A stretch of DNA of 64,000 bases from Fragum whitleyi (GCA_948146395.1 OX411543.1:65731474-65795473); one strand, 5' to 3'. Positions 1 through 12,204 are shown, numbered from the stretch's first letter. A program made the numbers and translations. The notes: generated by a model from the letters alone, not told the origin.

Positions 1-477
1 ATATCAATGCGTTTTGTGGTTGAGTATGTTGCTCAAAGTCTTTACCTCGTGCATTCACTAACGATTAAAAAACCACGCACACTGAGGCTTAATTATGAAT
101 GACCTGCACTGGATCCGAAACTCTTTAGAACTATTTCCAGATATTCCATTGTAACATAGCATCCATCTAGAGTACGAGATCTTTTTCGCGTGTTTTCAGA
201 ATTTACTAAAAGGCCAGCATCTCGTACAGGTGTTAACTATCGACCATGCTGGTTTTATGTATAACACCAGTGATTGCAGTGAGGTTATTAGTCATTCTAC
301 CCTAATATATATTCGTTTCAAAGAACATCTTTTGCGACAAAGCAGCATATCACATTGAAAATATGCGTTGAGCCTTGTGACAAGATAGAATGGGTCTTGA
401 AAAACTTCATCCGAGCGATTGACCGTCCAAGCATGTATATGTTGCACAAGACGTCGCGATATATAACTGAAATAAAT
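1..477. other. Unannotated unique sequence
   Basis: No gene, RNA or repeat relationship to the rest of the window was recognised. The short open frames on both strands around 290-600 mostly cover the neighbouring MITE and have no recognisable domain. Confidence 0.5.
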
Positions 478-745
478 GTGACCCGTCACGCAGAAAAAGG
501 GACCACCTGGGTAGTGCTTAAAGTGTCGACCCTAGCCAGACTGCGCGGAGTGCACAGACTGACTAGGCCAATCAAAACTTTTTGCACTGTGCTTATTTTC
601 TGAATATAGAATGATCAATCAGGCTACCTTCCAGTGAACGAATTGTTGAAATGCGACTTCTTGTTGACCTATGCTGGATCAAATCTCTTTTCAATAATTC
701 ATTTTTCAGAATTTCCGGATGGTCCCTTTTCGCGTGACGGGTCAC
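478..745. mobile_element. MITE, GTGACCCGTCACGC family, copy 1
   Basis: The ends form an inverted repeat of roughly 30 bp: GTGACCCGTCACGC, an A-rich stretch and GGGACCA at the left, and the reverse complement at 721-745. A second copy with the same ends and a partly alignable interior lies at 13738-14124 in the opposite orientation. For example, a stretch around 660-690 here matches the reverse complement of about 13790-13840. It has no coding capacity. Superfamily is unknown because the target duplication is unclear. Confidence 0.7.
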
Positions 746-889
746 ATATACTTTTTTAAACTGGCGTTAAAACTATATATACGCAAACAACTCGATGGGT
801 TTAGTTCAGAACAGAATAAAGGTCTATACAGGATAAAGGATAATATATACCCCTTGGGCGATGCACGGGGGATTAAGTGAGTGACGGTG

Positions 890-971
890 AGCGGACTATA
901 TAAGCCCAATCAGGGGATTAGGCGGCCACTTTCAATTTGAACGTGGACGAATATGCTTTATTACAGTAAGT
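890..971 (+). promoter_or_regulatory. Candidate TATA promoter with short first exon and splice donor
   Basis: A good TATA box (TATATAA, 897-903) sits in a locally GC-richer stretch. It is followed by GGATTAGGCGG (915-925). A strong donor consensus, GTAAGT, lies at 966-971. The spacing fits transcription starting near 925-930 and a first exon of about 40 nt. No downstream coding exon can be tied to it. This is motif evidence only, and a chance match is possible in AT-rich DNA. Confidence 0.3.
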
Positions 972-1490
972 AAATGTTGATTTTTTACCATCTTGAACTT
1001 TTTCGGCAGCTTTCTTTAGGTGGATCGATCTGAATTATTTCAAACAATACATCAAGTTCCAAAGCTGTACCCGCGCAGACCCAGGATTTTCTCTGAGGAC
1101 AGCCAAGTTTTCTTCGCGCATCGAACAACTCTAGCTTGGACAAAGCTGCAGTTTCGAAGTTTTGTTCGCCGGATGAACAAAAGATAACTTCTTTTCCATA
1201 GTCTATTACTCAATAACGATAAAACCAGTCTCTATCCCCGGCGGAGTGCATGCTCGGGGTAAAAGTCTGAGTTACATTTTGCCGGCTTGTTACAATGAGT
1301 GAACGGCTTCGGGATTTCGAGAACTATGCAGGAAAATGAAGTTATGTCTGTGTTCTACATATAGAATGTTTTCGCAGTGCACGAACAAGAGGCTGACTTT
1401 CCTGTCGAACCTTTCCGATCAATTGACTAGCAATATTTCGTAACTACAGTTCGATGGCTCGGCACGAAACGGTCGGAACTCCTTATATAG
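972..1490. other. No gene recognised
   Basis: Mixed-composition sequence, somewhat richer in CpG than the rest of the window. If the promoter at 890 is real, this would be the start of its first intron. Confidence 0.4.
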
Positions 1491-1498
1491 GGAACAAG

Positions 1499-1690
1499 GG
1501 CGTATCTCTCATTACGCAATTTACGCAATTGTGTAAAAGAAATAATCATCTGTTGAAAAATATCGTTGATGAATTATCATAACATCGAAACTACAGCTTA
1601 TTCAAGCTGTAGTTACGATGTTTTGATTTTTCACCAACGCTCAAATCATAACAAAGAGAGCATTCATCTTTTGTCACAGTCCACATATCG
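1499..1690. repeat. Foldback element, CTACAGCTT palindrome family, copy 1
   Basis: A hairpin occupies 1581-1622. CTACAGCTT and AAGCTGTAG face each other around a 4-nt centre, extended outwards by AACATCG / CGATGTT with one mismatch. Flanking sequence (CATTACGCAATTTACGC at the left, CTCAAATCATAAC at the right) recurs beside related hairpins at 14267-14308 and 36800-36930. This shows a dispersed element rather than a lone palindrome. A distant relative is at 7089-7143. Confidence 0.6.
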
Positions 1691-1944
1691 CCTTTATTGT
1701 CTATGGATTCTTGGGTTGTTGCCTTCTGAGTGCGTATAAATTTCAAAGTCCTAGATACGCCTATGACGAGTTTTGTTAAGGCTGTAGTTGCGATATTTTA
1801 CTCGACCTTTGGCGAGAATTATATTGATAATTGAAACATTTTCAATCGGTTTTCCCTCCCGATAGAAAGTATCTGGATATGTGCGTAGTTTTATGATGCC
1901 ACGTAAAACTAGTTAATTGGCAACTACGCAACCTCAAAACAAGA

Positions 1945-2010
1945 TTTTGATTGGCTCTTTAAAAGGTCATGTATATTTAACCCGCGGATTAGGCGGGAGT
2001 AATCACAGTT
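1945..2010 (+). promoter_or_regulatory. Second TATA-like promoter candidate
   Basis: An inverted CCAAT box (ATTGG, 1950-1954) precedes TATATTTAA (1972-1980). The element GGATTAGGCGG, also found just downstream of the TATA box at 897, follows at 1985-1995. The shared TATA-then-GGATTAGGCGG order in two nearby places may mark alternative promoters or a duplicated repeat fragment. Expression is not shown. Confidence 0.25.
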
Positions 2011-3360
2011 TTGTCAAATGTTCTCGGTCGAAGATCGTGTTTGGAGATTTAAAACCCTCGTCGATTCTATGGAAAAAGGTACTTTCCAGTGGACAGGAAT
2101 CAATCAGAGCGATGTTCCGAATGTCGTAAACCGCCCAGCCCAGCACTGCGTTCAGGATAACGAAACGATTTAAACTGTTTGCAAATCACACTCCGCTTTA
2201 CGAGTAAGCATGTGTACGTGCAATGCGAATTACATTGTTTTGCAATCCAGAACGCCGGATATTGTTCCTTGTTTTTGGCATGACAGGATATAGGGTTCGT
2301 AATTTTGTTTGGATATTTTCCTTTAATTGGGTCTGACACTGATGAAATCGCCGGTGGGTTACAGAATTTATGAAGCTTGGGTACTTGAAAGGCTTGAGTT
2401 ACAAGGTTTTTGTAACCCAGCGACTATAATTCAAGTTGCTCGGCTTTAATTGTGCACTGCACGTTAACACGTTGTTTTAGGCAATTCGAAAATGTAAACG
2501 ATAATTGTGGATCACCTTTTGAAACAACCCATTAGATCTTGTTAATAAAATCATCAAATTACGTCATTATTAGGCCACGCCACATATTCGAAACACTGAG
2601 GCTATCAGTATTTCCAGCGGGAAAATTTCAAACTGGATAGGTAGATCTAGAGAACTTATTCCCTTTTTACAAATATTTTTTTATGGGGGGGGGGGATTCA
2701 TTTTCCAATCAATTCCATGACCAGATCAAAAGATCTTAAATCAAATGTGGATAAATTCGCTCCTCCATTTGTTATTTAAAGAATCTTAAAACACAGTGAC
2801 TGCAGCTATAAAAAGCTGTTTGTGTTATGATTTAATGTTCATCCATATTTGCCACTTGGCAATAAACTTAACTTCAGGTAAGTATCTAAAGGCAAATCTT
2901 GGAATTGTACCTGTAAGATCATAAAGATATATTATCCCAACATTTACAGTATATATCAGTCTCCGAGATCAGAAACATGGTTTTAGTGAAGAAAATGCAG
3001 GATACAAGCATTTAATTCATAAAAATCGTGTTTCTGAATATTTATTTTTTCACTTTTTATCTTAACAAGTATAAAATAATATTTTATGAGTGGGAAAAAC
3101 ATATTTGCTATATTGTGTGTACAGATAGTTAATGGTTTGCCCTTGTATTTTAAAGTTTCAGTTTGTAGCCTGGATGGTCGTGGTAGATGGCAGATGATAT
3201 GGTGGATGGCAGAAGATTATGGTGGAGTTCACATCAACAACTATTGAAAGTTAAGTTTTATTTATTTATCTTAATTATCCAATCATCAGTCATTTAAAAT
3301 GTAATTGTTAATCAAAGGTAATAAAGGAGACTCTTTTCTTTTGGCAACATCATCATTATT
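2011..3360. other. No gene recognised; isolated donor-like site
   Basis: This contains an 11-nt G run at 2685-2695 and a CAG|GTAAGT donor-like site with its break at 2877/2878. No matching open frame was found. The rest is AT-rich single-copy sequence as far as visible here. Confidence 0.4.
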
Positions 3361-3663
3361 ATGCCCCCGATAGGGAGGCATCATAAATTTGACTTGTCCG
3401 TCCGTCCGTCCGTCCGTCTGTCTGTCTGTCCGTCCGTCCGTCCGTCATTCCGTCCAAAAACTTTAACATTGGCCATAACTTCCTTATTACTTAACATATT
3501 CGCATCATACTTTACCACAACATTCCTTGGTTCATTACCTTTCTGTAGGCACATACTTTGGTGACCTTGACCCCTGGATGACCTTGACCTCAACATAGAT
3601 TGGCCATAATTTAAAATCAAAGCGGTGTCGGGGGCATTGTCATCTTACAGTGACAGCTCTTGT
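3361..3663 (+). mobile_element. Pearl-like (Helitron-associated type) element, ATGCCCCC family, copy 1
   Basis: The 5' end is an imperfect hairpin, ATGCCCCC facing GGGAGGCAT around GATA. It is followed by a TCCG/TCTG tetranucleotide tract (3398-3456) and a single core beginning ACTTTAACATTGGCC. The sub-terminal stretch GTGTCGGGGGCAT mirrors the 5' end, and the 3' end is CAGCTCTTGT. Copies lie at 9952-10126 and, inverted, at 29196-29501. The plan matches published descriptions of bivalve pearl and Drosophila DINE/mini-me elements. Family naming is inference. It carries no gene. Confidence 0.75.
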
Positions 3664-4290
3664 TTTTCAAAATTAATCTCTTCATAATTGAATTGAAAAA
3701 TCCAGATAGATGAAAGTATAAGCTAACTGGGCCCAGCTTTTACTTTCATCATAAATGAGGTAAAACAATTTGAGAAATGTATAGGTACAAATGGATTTCT
3801 ACAGATTGTTTTAGTTAATAATTAATGAATTAAGTTTGGAAAAAAAATAAGTATTTATGACAAAATCAAGGTCAAATTCATCCTTGGTTTGTTAGTTAGG
3901 TTTTGAGGATGTAAGTTTTTGTTTATACTTAACTCCAGAGGATGTGGTACCAAGTAAGTGTAATTATTACAAGTTATATTAATTCATTGAATAGGGTTTC
4001 AATGTCCCTTTCAACAGTTTTTCAGTTATATCACGGTAAATCTCCTAGCCATGGACTCGGACTCCTGATAGTTTAAACCCCAGTTTATGCTGGTTTTCTT
4101 TTTTTTGTCAATGTCACATTCAACATACAGGTAGAATGAATGTGGTATTTATTTCTTCAATTTTGACTAAGTAAGTCAAGCCAATTAACAGTACAGGTAT
4201 GTCGGTATTTTCACACCACCTACTCTCCTAACCATGAATTCCTGATTCATTGGGTATATTTGTCATACATTAATGGCTAGGAAGTCTGGC
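3664..4290. other. No gene recognised
   Basis: AT-rich sequence between the pearl-like element and the tandem region that follows. No feature could be supported. Confidence 0.4.
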
Positions 4291-6500
4291 AGACATCTGT
4301 AAGTATATTAAGATTGTCAGCATATTTTAACTGGACAATGCATCGCAGTTCAGACCAATGTCTCTCTAAGTGTTCTCGCAGAAAAATTTAATAAGTTAGG
4401 ATAATTTATTCCAACCTATCAACAAATTTTAACTAGACAATGCACAATGGCTTCAATCATTATCTCTACTTGTTCTTGTGGAAAAAAATTAATCAGTTAG
4501 GATAATTTATTCCAACCTGTCAACACATTTTCAAAGGACTATGTGTCGTGGTTTACTGCTCTTGCAAATATTTATAAGTAAATAAGTTACAATAATTTAT
4601 ATCAACCTGCCATTGCATTTTAATTGGACAATGCAGCACAATTAATACCATTGTCTCAATTCCTGTTCTCGAGGATATTAGTTAGTTACTTAGTTAGGAT
4701 AATTTATTTTCTAACCTGCCAAATTGTTAAACTCCCATGGACAATGCACGGTGATTCCTTACGATTTCAGAGTATGTGTGCTTCCAGATATAAGTCAATT
4801 AGTTACTATAATTAATTACTACCTGTCAGCATATTTTAACTGGAAAATGCATCACAGTTCCTACCAATATATCTGTGTTCTCATGGAAATTAGTTGAGTA
4901 GGTCAGATATTCATTTCAAATCTTACTCGTCCTACCAGCCAACATATTTAAACTTGACAATTTACCAGTCTATTCCAATTGATGTTTTTGTATGTGTTCT
5001 TGTGGAAACAAGTTAACAATTAGTCAGGATAATTTTTTCTGTCCTGCCAAATTATCTTATCAGGACAATGCATCACTGTTCCAATCAATGTTTCTTAATA
5101 AACATGTCCTTTTGGCAAATAATTCATTACGACCTGCTAAATTATTTTTACTGGACAATACACCAAGGATCAAATCAATGTGACCTCATGCGTTTAATTG
5201 ACAATATCAATTAATTAGTCAGGATAATTTAGATATTCTAACCTGCCAAATTGTTTTAACTTGGCAATGCACCACAGTTCCTATCCATTTCTCTGTGTTC
5301 TTGCAGAAATGAATAAATGAGTAAGGGTAGTTAATTTCAACCTACAAGTATATTTTTACTGGACAATGCATCCATTTTGAATCAATGTCTCTCTATATAT
5401 TCTCGCAGAGATAGGTTATCGAGTTAGGATAATCTACTTCAACCTTTCAACAAGGTCAATTTATTTCAATCTTTCAACATTCTTTAATTGGACAATTCAT
5501 CTCATTTTGAATCAATGTCTCTTTATGTTCTTGTGGAAGTAAGTTTGCTTAATTTATTTCAACCTTTCAACTATTTTAACTGGACAATGAATCTCGGTTT
5601 GAATCAATGTCTTTATTTATGCTCTTTGTGGAAGTAAGTTTGCTTAATTTATTTCAACCTTTCAACTATTTTAACTGGACAATGAATCTCGGTTTGAATC
5701 AATTTCTCTCTATATGCTCTTTAGGAAGTAAGTTTGCTTAATTTATATCAACCTTTCAACTATTTTAACTGGACAATGAATCTCGGTTTGAATCAATTTC
5801 TCTCTATACGCTCTTGAGGAAGTAAGTTTGCTTAATTTATTTCAATCTTACAACATTCTTTAACTGGACAATGCATCTCGGTTTGAATCAATGACTCTCT
5901 ATATGTTATTGCGGAAGTAAGTTTGCTTAATTTATTTCAACCTTTTAACATAATTTTAACTGGACAATGCATCTCATTTTGAATCAATGTCTTTCTATAT
6001 GTTCTTGCGGAAATAAGTTAGGGTAGTTTATTTCAATCTACGAAATAATGGACAATGCATTGTGGTTTCAATAAATGTCTCTCTACGTGCTCTCTTGGTT
6101 ATAAATAATAAGTTAAGATAATGTATTCAAACCTGTATACATAAATGAGTTGGACAATGCTCTCAATGATTTATTCTGACAACTTTACATATTTCATCTG
6201 GAAAATGCATTGCAGGATATACCAAAGTCTCAATACATGCTCTCGCAGGATATAAGTATCAAAGTTTATAAGTTAGGATAATTTATTCCAACCTTCCTAC
6301 ATATTTTAATTTGACTATGCAACACGGCTCCGTCTAATGTCACACTATGTGTTCTCATTGATATAAGTAAGTGAATTATTTAGGCTAAGTAGTTATGATA
6401 AGTTTTTTCTAACCTACAAAATCATACCTTAACTGGTCAATTTATCGAGGTTCCCACAAAAGTGCACTCTATGTTTCTAAGGATATAAGTAAGTTATAAA
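4290..6500 (+). repeat. Degenerate satellite array, unit about 95 bp
   Basis: The anchor ACTGGACAATGCATC recurs about twenty times. In the best part, starts are at about 5579, 5674, 5768, 5863 and 5959, giving a 94-96 bp period. Each unit also has a GAATCAATGTCTCTCTATA stretch, a TCTTGTGGAAGTAAGTT stretch and a TTTATTTCAACCT stretch. Units before 5300 are more diverged and have a longer period near 100 bp, so the array was probably homogenised last near 5500-5950. Each unit carries GTAAGTT, but no real exon is implied. Confidence 0.85.
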
Positions 6501-7430
6501 TCTTTGTAGATATCTTACTTTTGTTCATACTGACTTTACACTGATATTCGCGGCGGCATCTGTAGAACAATTTCTGTACATAAGGTCCTGTATGTGCACA
6601 TTTATCCTTTTCTCACACAGTTTTCTAATAGTAATTTAGTTCAGTTGTTAATCATTAACATTTCTTATTTTCGCTATTTCTATCTTTACTAATGGTATTA
6701 ACATTAATTTGTTTATAAATCACAACTGCATAATTTATGTTAAAGTAGGTCTATACTGGTAAGGTTAGTGGATTATCAAGATTAACAAACTCCCATCTGA
6801 ATGTTTTAAATGAAAAAGATTAATATAAAATTTATACAGAAAATATCAAATTGTTAAAATCCAAACAAAATTTTTTTTTTGCTCTTCTGCTAAAGTATCA
6901 CATTTTTCAAAATCATCATCTACATTTACCATCTAATGAATATCTCGTCCATGGCCAAAGCACCCTTCTATTATTGCACCCATCCTTTGCAACATTATTC
7001 ATACAACATGATGCTTAGTTAGGTCTTGTAAGTGCTCATTTATCCATTTTACACACTACTTTATGAATGTAATATATCGGCCTTTTGGCGATCAAAGCCT
7101 CCTAATTACAGCTTGAAAGCTGGAGTTATGATGTTTTGATCGCCCATTGACGATATGTCTGTATAGTCTGCCTGCCAGCTTGCCAATATCCCTCATCCTT
7201 TGTGGCGCCATTTATACAACATTATGCTTAGGTAGGTCCTGAATGTGCACATCCATTTCACACAGTTTTCTTTTTGTAATATATATCTGTAAATAATGAT
7301 TATCTAAGGCGTTTGTATTAGTCTATCGAGTCTGACATATTAACTAACAATATTAACAATAACAAACATGTTCATTTGAGCCACATAAATAATGTCATGT
7401 GTTTTAAAATTAAGATTTATGTGTCATTAT
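6500..7430. repeat. Diverged long-period repeat region
   Basis: Segments with GTCCTGTATGTGCACATTTA and TTCACACAGTTTTCT recur near 6590, 7020, 7230 and 8350. This suggests old repeat units of several hundred base pairs. Hairpin 7089-7143 (GGCGATCAAA ... TTTTGATCGC) is a relative of the CTACAGCTT foldback family. No gene was recognised. Confidence 0.45.
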
Positions 7431-7975
7431 ATTTGTAATTAGATTGTATTTGGCCATATAGTCTGGCAGCTTTACTTACAAAATTAATACATGTACTAAT
7501 AACAATATATTTATGTATAAATAAGCATTGGGGCCCCATTATTAATGTTATATGTTTATAGTTAAGCAAGATTGGTGTGTCATTATATTTGCCAATTAGC
7601 TTGTATTTGTCTACTCGTTTATAGTCTGCAAGCCTTACTAACAATATTAATAAACATTGTAACAAGAGCCTTATCATAATTGTTAAGTTTAGAGTTTACA
7701 CATGTCTGCCAGCGTTACTAACAACATTGATATTTATAAACATTTGATAAGAGCCTCATCATTAATGTTATATGTTAAGAGTTAAGATGTGTCTGCCAGC
7801 TTTACTAACAATATTACTTTAGCAAACATGTTAATTAGAGCCTCATCATAGATGTTATGTTTAAGTTAAGATGTGTCTGCCAGCTTAACTAACAATATTA
7901 ATAAACATATGAGTTAGAGCCTTATCATGAATGTTATACATGTTAGAGCCTAACAATATTAATCCTTAGGACTTT
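7430..7975 (+). repeat. Tandem repeat, unit about 85 bp
   Basis: The anchor GTCTGCCAGCTTTACTAAC recurs at about 7704, 7789 and 7875, with more diverged copies near 7460 and 7625. Each unit continues with AATATTAATAAACAT, a GAGCCTCATCAT stretch and AATGTTATATGTTAAG. A minus-strand open frame through this array is a by-product. Confidence 0.7.
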
Positions 7976-8069
7976 TTTAAATCTGCATAATAGAGGTTAA
8001 ATGTTCAAAGATTTATGATATTATTGACACTACAACATTGTTGCATTGAGCACTCGTAATACTTTTTCC

Positions 8070-8115
8070 CATTCTCCCTTCTTTTTTTCTTTCTTTCTTT
8101 CTTTGTTTCCTTTTT
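8070..8115. repeat. CTTT microsatellite
   Basis: A short pyrimidine tract with TTTC/CTTT iterations, imperfect at both ends. Confidence 0.7.
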
Positions 8116-8879
8116 GGTACAAGCATCATTCGTCTATTGATCAATGGCCAAAGAATCCTATTCATCTGTAAGTACCAACATCAAGGGTCAAACTAACTTT
8201 CGCAAGTCATAAAAAATTTAGGTTTCAAAATTTTAAAAATTTGGTAGCAAATTCTCAAATCATGTTTTAAAGGTCCCCAATAAAAGTCATTATAACTGAT
8301 TGTAGTGGTAGTAGTAGTACTTGTAGTAATTATACAAATTTCACACTTATCCCTTCAACAATAGTATCTGCACATTTATCAATTTCACTTAATTTTTTTT
8401 ATTGTAATCTATGTCTGTATATAATGATTATCAATAATCTTTGCATGTTTCTCGAACTCTCTCTCCTTTACTAACAATATTAACATTAAAATCATGTTAA
8501 CTACGCACATATAATTATATTATTGTATTTGTCAATGAGATTTATTAATTGTTTGGAACAACGCGATTAGGTGTTTGATACATATTTAGAAATCAAGGAA
8601 CTATAAGAGTCGCAAAAATGTTTTTCCTCTTCTTCTAATACATCAATTCTCTTTAAGAGTTAAAATCTTTATGTCATTAAATCTAAGATTTAAAGGGTGG
8701 TTCATTTCGGGTTTAGTTTCGAATGACATTTATAAAATTGACTTACCATCTTCATTGCCCAGCGCAAAACAGTTGTAACTGTATATGTTTATAGGCAGTT
8801 AAGTTTGTTTTGCAATGAGCCTCAATCTACCTTGTGATATGATTTGACCTGCTCACTTTGTGTTTTCAATGACTGTTAA

Positions 8880-10690
8880 TTATAGGATTCTTATAGCAAT
8901 TAACAAATAAAGGGAACCTGCAATGATTTCAAATATCGAATTGCTATTTCTTCAAACATCTTGGGAACATTGTCTAGTTTTGAAGCAAATAATACAGATT
9001 GCCTGGCTAACATTGTGTTTTGATTGACTCGATTAATTAATTAGGATTCATATGAAATCATCAAATCAAAGGAACCTGTGGTAATTTGTATTTTTCCTCT
9101 ACCACAATTTTCTCTTTATTTCTTCCGACATCATTTAATTTTCTTTGGCTGCATTGTCTAGCTTTAAGTACATTTTAAATATTCATGGTGACTTCTATAG
9201 TTCAGCAGTATTATCAGAGTTCATGATAACAATGAAATAAGATTTAAAAGTTTATGGTATATGCATTGACCAACAAGCAATGTGTTTTGAAAGACTCGGC
9301 TAACTGTTGGAATCATGTGGGAATTAAATCAAAGGAACATTATAATGTGGCTTTTTCCCTTCTCCATTACTAAATCATTATTTCTGCCAACTATGTTAAT
9401 TATTTCTTGTTTGCATTGTCTTGTTTTAGGAAACTGTTGTTAATCTTTGTGATGACATCCATTATAAAGCCAATAAGCTAAGTTGAAATTTGAGCTTGAA
9501 GGGTATGATTGATATGTCAAGAAAAATTTACAAATGTTTGGTATACAGATGGACAAATTCGCATTTTGTTTTGAATGTCCCAGTTATTTATAGGAATCAT
9601 GCATAAATAACATGATAAATTACATGAACTCCTGAAGTAATGTGACTATTCACATTTCTGCTATCATTTTGTTATCACTGCAAAAATTGTTGTTTTCCTT
9701 GTGTGTATTGTCTAGTTTTCAAGCAAATTATTTCAAAATTCGCAGAGACGTAAATTATAAAGTTAACAAGTTAGTTTATACTGCAAGGTTATATTGTAAG
9801 AGTTAAACTTTACATAGAATAGGGGGGCTATTCCGGTCACTCGGGTGTCGGCATTGGGGTAATGTTTTGGTTATTTTTTTTGTGCAACTGTTTCAAATCT
9901 ATTTTCGTTAAGCTATTGCTTGGAAAGTTTTCACATTTTCACATGCTTTTTATGCCCCCAATAGGGAGGCATAATAAATTTGACTTGTCCGTCCGTCTGT
10001 CTGTCCGTCCGTCTGTCCGTCCGTCCGTCCGTCATTCCGTCCAAAAACTTTAACATTGGCCATAACTTCCTTATTACTATCAAAGCGGTGTCGGGGGCAT
10101 TGTCATCTTACAGTGACAGCTCTTGTCTTACTATAACAACAGCCTCTATACAAAGATTCATTACTGTGATATCCATATATATAGTAAATGCCTTTGGTTG
10201 TATTGTTAGAGCGATTATGCCAAGATTTAAATGAGGATGATAGATACTGACCAACCTGCATTGCGTTTTGAATGACTCCCTCTAAAGACAGTTATGTATA
10301 GGATTCATCTGAAAATGAAATTGAAGTAACCTGCCTAACATGGATTTATCCCCTTTCTGCTAATGTTTTCTAACTTCTGCCAATAATACTCAGTTCTTTC
10401 TCACCGCGTGCATCGTCTTGTTCGTAAAAATTTATCCTTTTTTTTAATGCTTGGTAATAATCAGTTAACTGTAGGATTCCTGCAGAAATTAAAACTAATT
10501 GAATAAACCTGCCTAATGTGGATTATTTGCCCCTTCCACTTTCGTATCATTATATCTGCTAAACATGAATTCTTCCTTGTGTGCATTGTCTAGTTTTCAA
10601 GCAAATTCTTCTAAATATTTTTGGCGATGTCAATTATCATAGACGATTAAAAGTCAGGTTGTATTGTAAGAGTTTAAGTGGTAATATTAG
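8880..10690 (+). repeat. Degenerate long-unit tandem repeat, interrupted by an insertion
   Basis: A pattern of GCATTGTCTAGTTTT, then GTGTTTTGAATGACTC, then AGGATTCATATGAAAT, then AAAGGAACCTG recurs. TTGTCTAG-like anchors lie near 8969, 9151, 9409, 9703, 10408 and 10576. This implies old units of about 200-300 bp. The pearl-like copy at 9952-10126 lies inside it. No coding potential was recognised. Confidence 0.6.
9952..10126 (+). mobile_element. Pearl-like ATGCCCCC element, copy 2, internally deleted
   Basis: This matches the copy at 3361-3663 at both ends: ATGCCCCC with the TCCG tract at the left, and GTGTCGGGGGCAT with CAGCTCTTGT at the right. The core breaks off after CTTCCTTATTACT and resumes at ATCAAAGCGGTG, removing about 120 bp. 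It is inserted into the older long-unit repeat. Confidence 0.8.
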
Positions 10691-10899
10691 TAATTTAATA
10701 AGGCTAGGAAGCGTGAAAATATATATCAAAATTTGTCAATGATGATTTTGGTAGGAATATATGAATCGGGAATAATTAATGTTTAAGGGAAATCTTGGTA
10801 AGCTTCCTGGTTCATGGAGTACACGGTAAGATGCTTTTGAAGGCACTGACTGAATGTCATGGTCGGTAGCTAGGCTATTGGGAGGTTTGTAATGGGCAA

Positions 10900-11165
10900 T
10901 GCCTTAACTTGGTGGTTGGCTGACTGATCTTGGTGGATGGTGGACTATCAATGTGGGATTTGGTGTTTGGTGGATATTGACTGAACTTGGTGGTTGGCTG
11001 ACTCATCTTGGTGGATGGTGGACAAACAATGCGGGGTTTGGTGGACAATGACTGAACTTGGTGGTTGGCTGACTCATCTTGGTGGATGATGGTTGATCAA
11101 TGTGGGATTTGGTGTTTGGTGGATGATGACTAAACTTGGTGGTTGGCTGACTCGCCTTGGTGGAT
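10900..11165 (+). repeat. Tandem repeat, unit 72-78 bp
   Basis: CTTGGTGGTTGGCTGACT starts at about 10908, 10986, 11058 and 11135. Units are rich in GGTGG and TGGTGGATG. There are four copies. Confidence 0.75.
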
Positions 11166-11316
11166 TGTAGAAGAATTGAAAAGAAGCCAATCTGATAGTA
11201 GTTATGTAAGTAAACCCATTACCAGATGAAATAATGCACTAGTCCAAATTCAAAAAACTTGCAAACAACAATTTTTAGTAGTTGAAATTTAAAAAAAACA
11301 AACAAACATAGATTTA

Positions 11317-11342
11317 GGGGGGAGGGGGGGGGGGGGGGGGGG
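11317..11342. repeat. Poly-G tract
   Basis: 26 nt, all G except one A at 11323. Long G runs also occur at 2685 and 24523. Such runs are prone to length errors in assembly. Confidence 0.8.
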
Positions 11343-11687
11343 TAATCATTGTGAACTATGAAGTTATTGTTTAATTGCTACGTAACATATTAGAAACTGC
11401 TTTTCCAAATTGTTTTTCAGAGCTTAAAATCTTCAAAAACTGAAAAGTATTGTAAAAGGTTAAATTCTTTGCACATATTTGCCAGTGATTATGAATCAGA
11501 GTTCCTACAATTACAATGAAAATTTGTAACAGATCACACTTACAGTTTAGCAAAAATCCATTTTAAAATAGCTTTTCTACCAGGTTAAGGATTAAATCCC
11601 TTTAAATTGATTTACTCTCAATTTATTCTTATGACTTTCATATGGCAGCCATGGTAGTAATTTAGTGACGAGTTGTTGTTTTTATAG

Positions 11688-11741
11688 ATGAAGTCCAAAG
11701 CCCAGGTGATCTATGATGAATACAACTCCATGAAGGCCTGA
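11688..11741 (+). CDS. Candidate terminal exon A (short open tail after acceptor)
   Basis: A pyrimidine-rich stretch ending TATAG (11684-11687) could be a splice acceptor. The sequence after it stays open for 17 codons, including VIYDEY, before TGA at 11739-11741. A diverged copy of the same block, about 470 bp downstream (12161), also follows an acceptor-like site. The duplicated block extends past the stop to AAAACAGGTTGGTTA in both. Reading frame and phase are not established. It may instead be a transcribed non-coding or decayed exon. Confidence 0.2.
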   Translation: MKSKAQVIYDEYNSMKA

Positions 11742-12160
11742 TTGCTGTAATCATTGACAAAAAACCCGTAGACACCAGACTGGAGTCACATACCTGGACA
11801 CAAACTATCGGAATATACCCAAAAACAGGTTGGTTACCTCTTTCACAGGGATCACACTGACAAAAATCCTTTGTTTACAAAAGTTTAATTAGATTTCTAG
11901 TTTCATACCTTCATGAAATAACAAAGCCTCATCATGATAAATTGTCTCAACTTCTACCATATAACATAGATATTTAAATACAGTAGATATTATTCTCTAT
12001 ATTCCCTTTTTGTTTCACTGCCTGCATTTAATTGGAGGAAATCTTTAGCAAGAATTGTTGAAAAGCCCGGAGATAAGCTGTTTGTTTGAATAAAAATTCA
12101 ATAGGATGAGGTTTAGGCCCCCCCTAGTTCCAGTTCAGTGATGCATTTTTGTTTTTACAG

Positions 12161-12204
12161 AGACAGTTTTAAGCCAGGTGATCTATAATGAATACTTCTC
12201 TTAA
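12161..12204 (+). CDS. Candidate terminal exon B, duplicate of exon A
   Basis: Acceptor-like GTTTTTACAG ends at 12160. In the phase with two leading bases, the sequence reads TVLSQVIYNEYFS and stops at 12202-12204. The core QVIY(D/N)EY is kept between A and B, in both cases soon before a stop. This would suit alternative C-terminal tails with a tyrosine motif. It is only a reading of the sequence, with no transcript evidence. Confidence 0.2.

Noticed and set aside
3361..3620. Open frames rich in PSVRPSVCPSV at 3361, 9862-10234 and 29250-29588
   Set aside because: They translate the TCCG/TCTG tract of the pearl-like elements, in more than one frame and on both strands.
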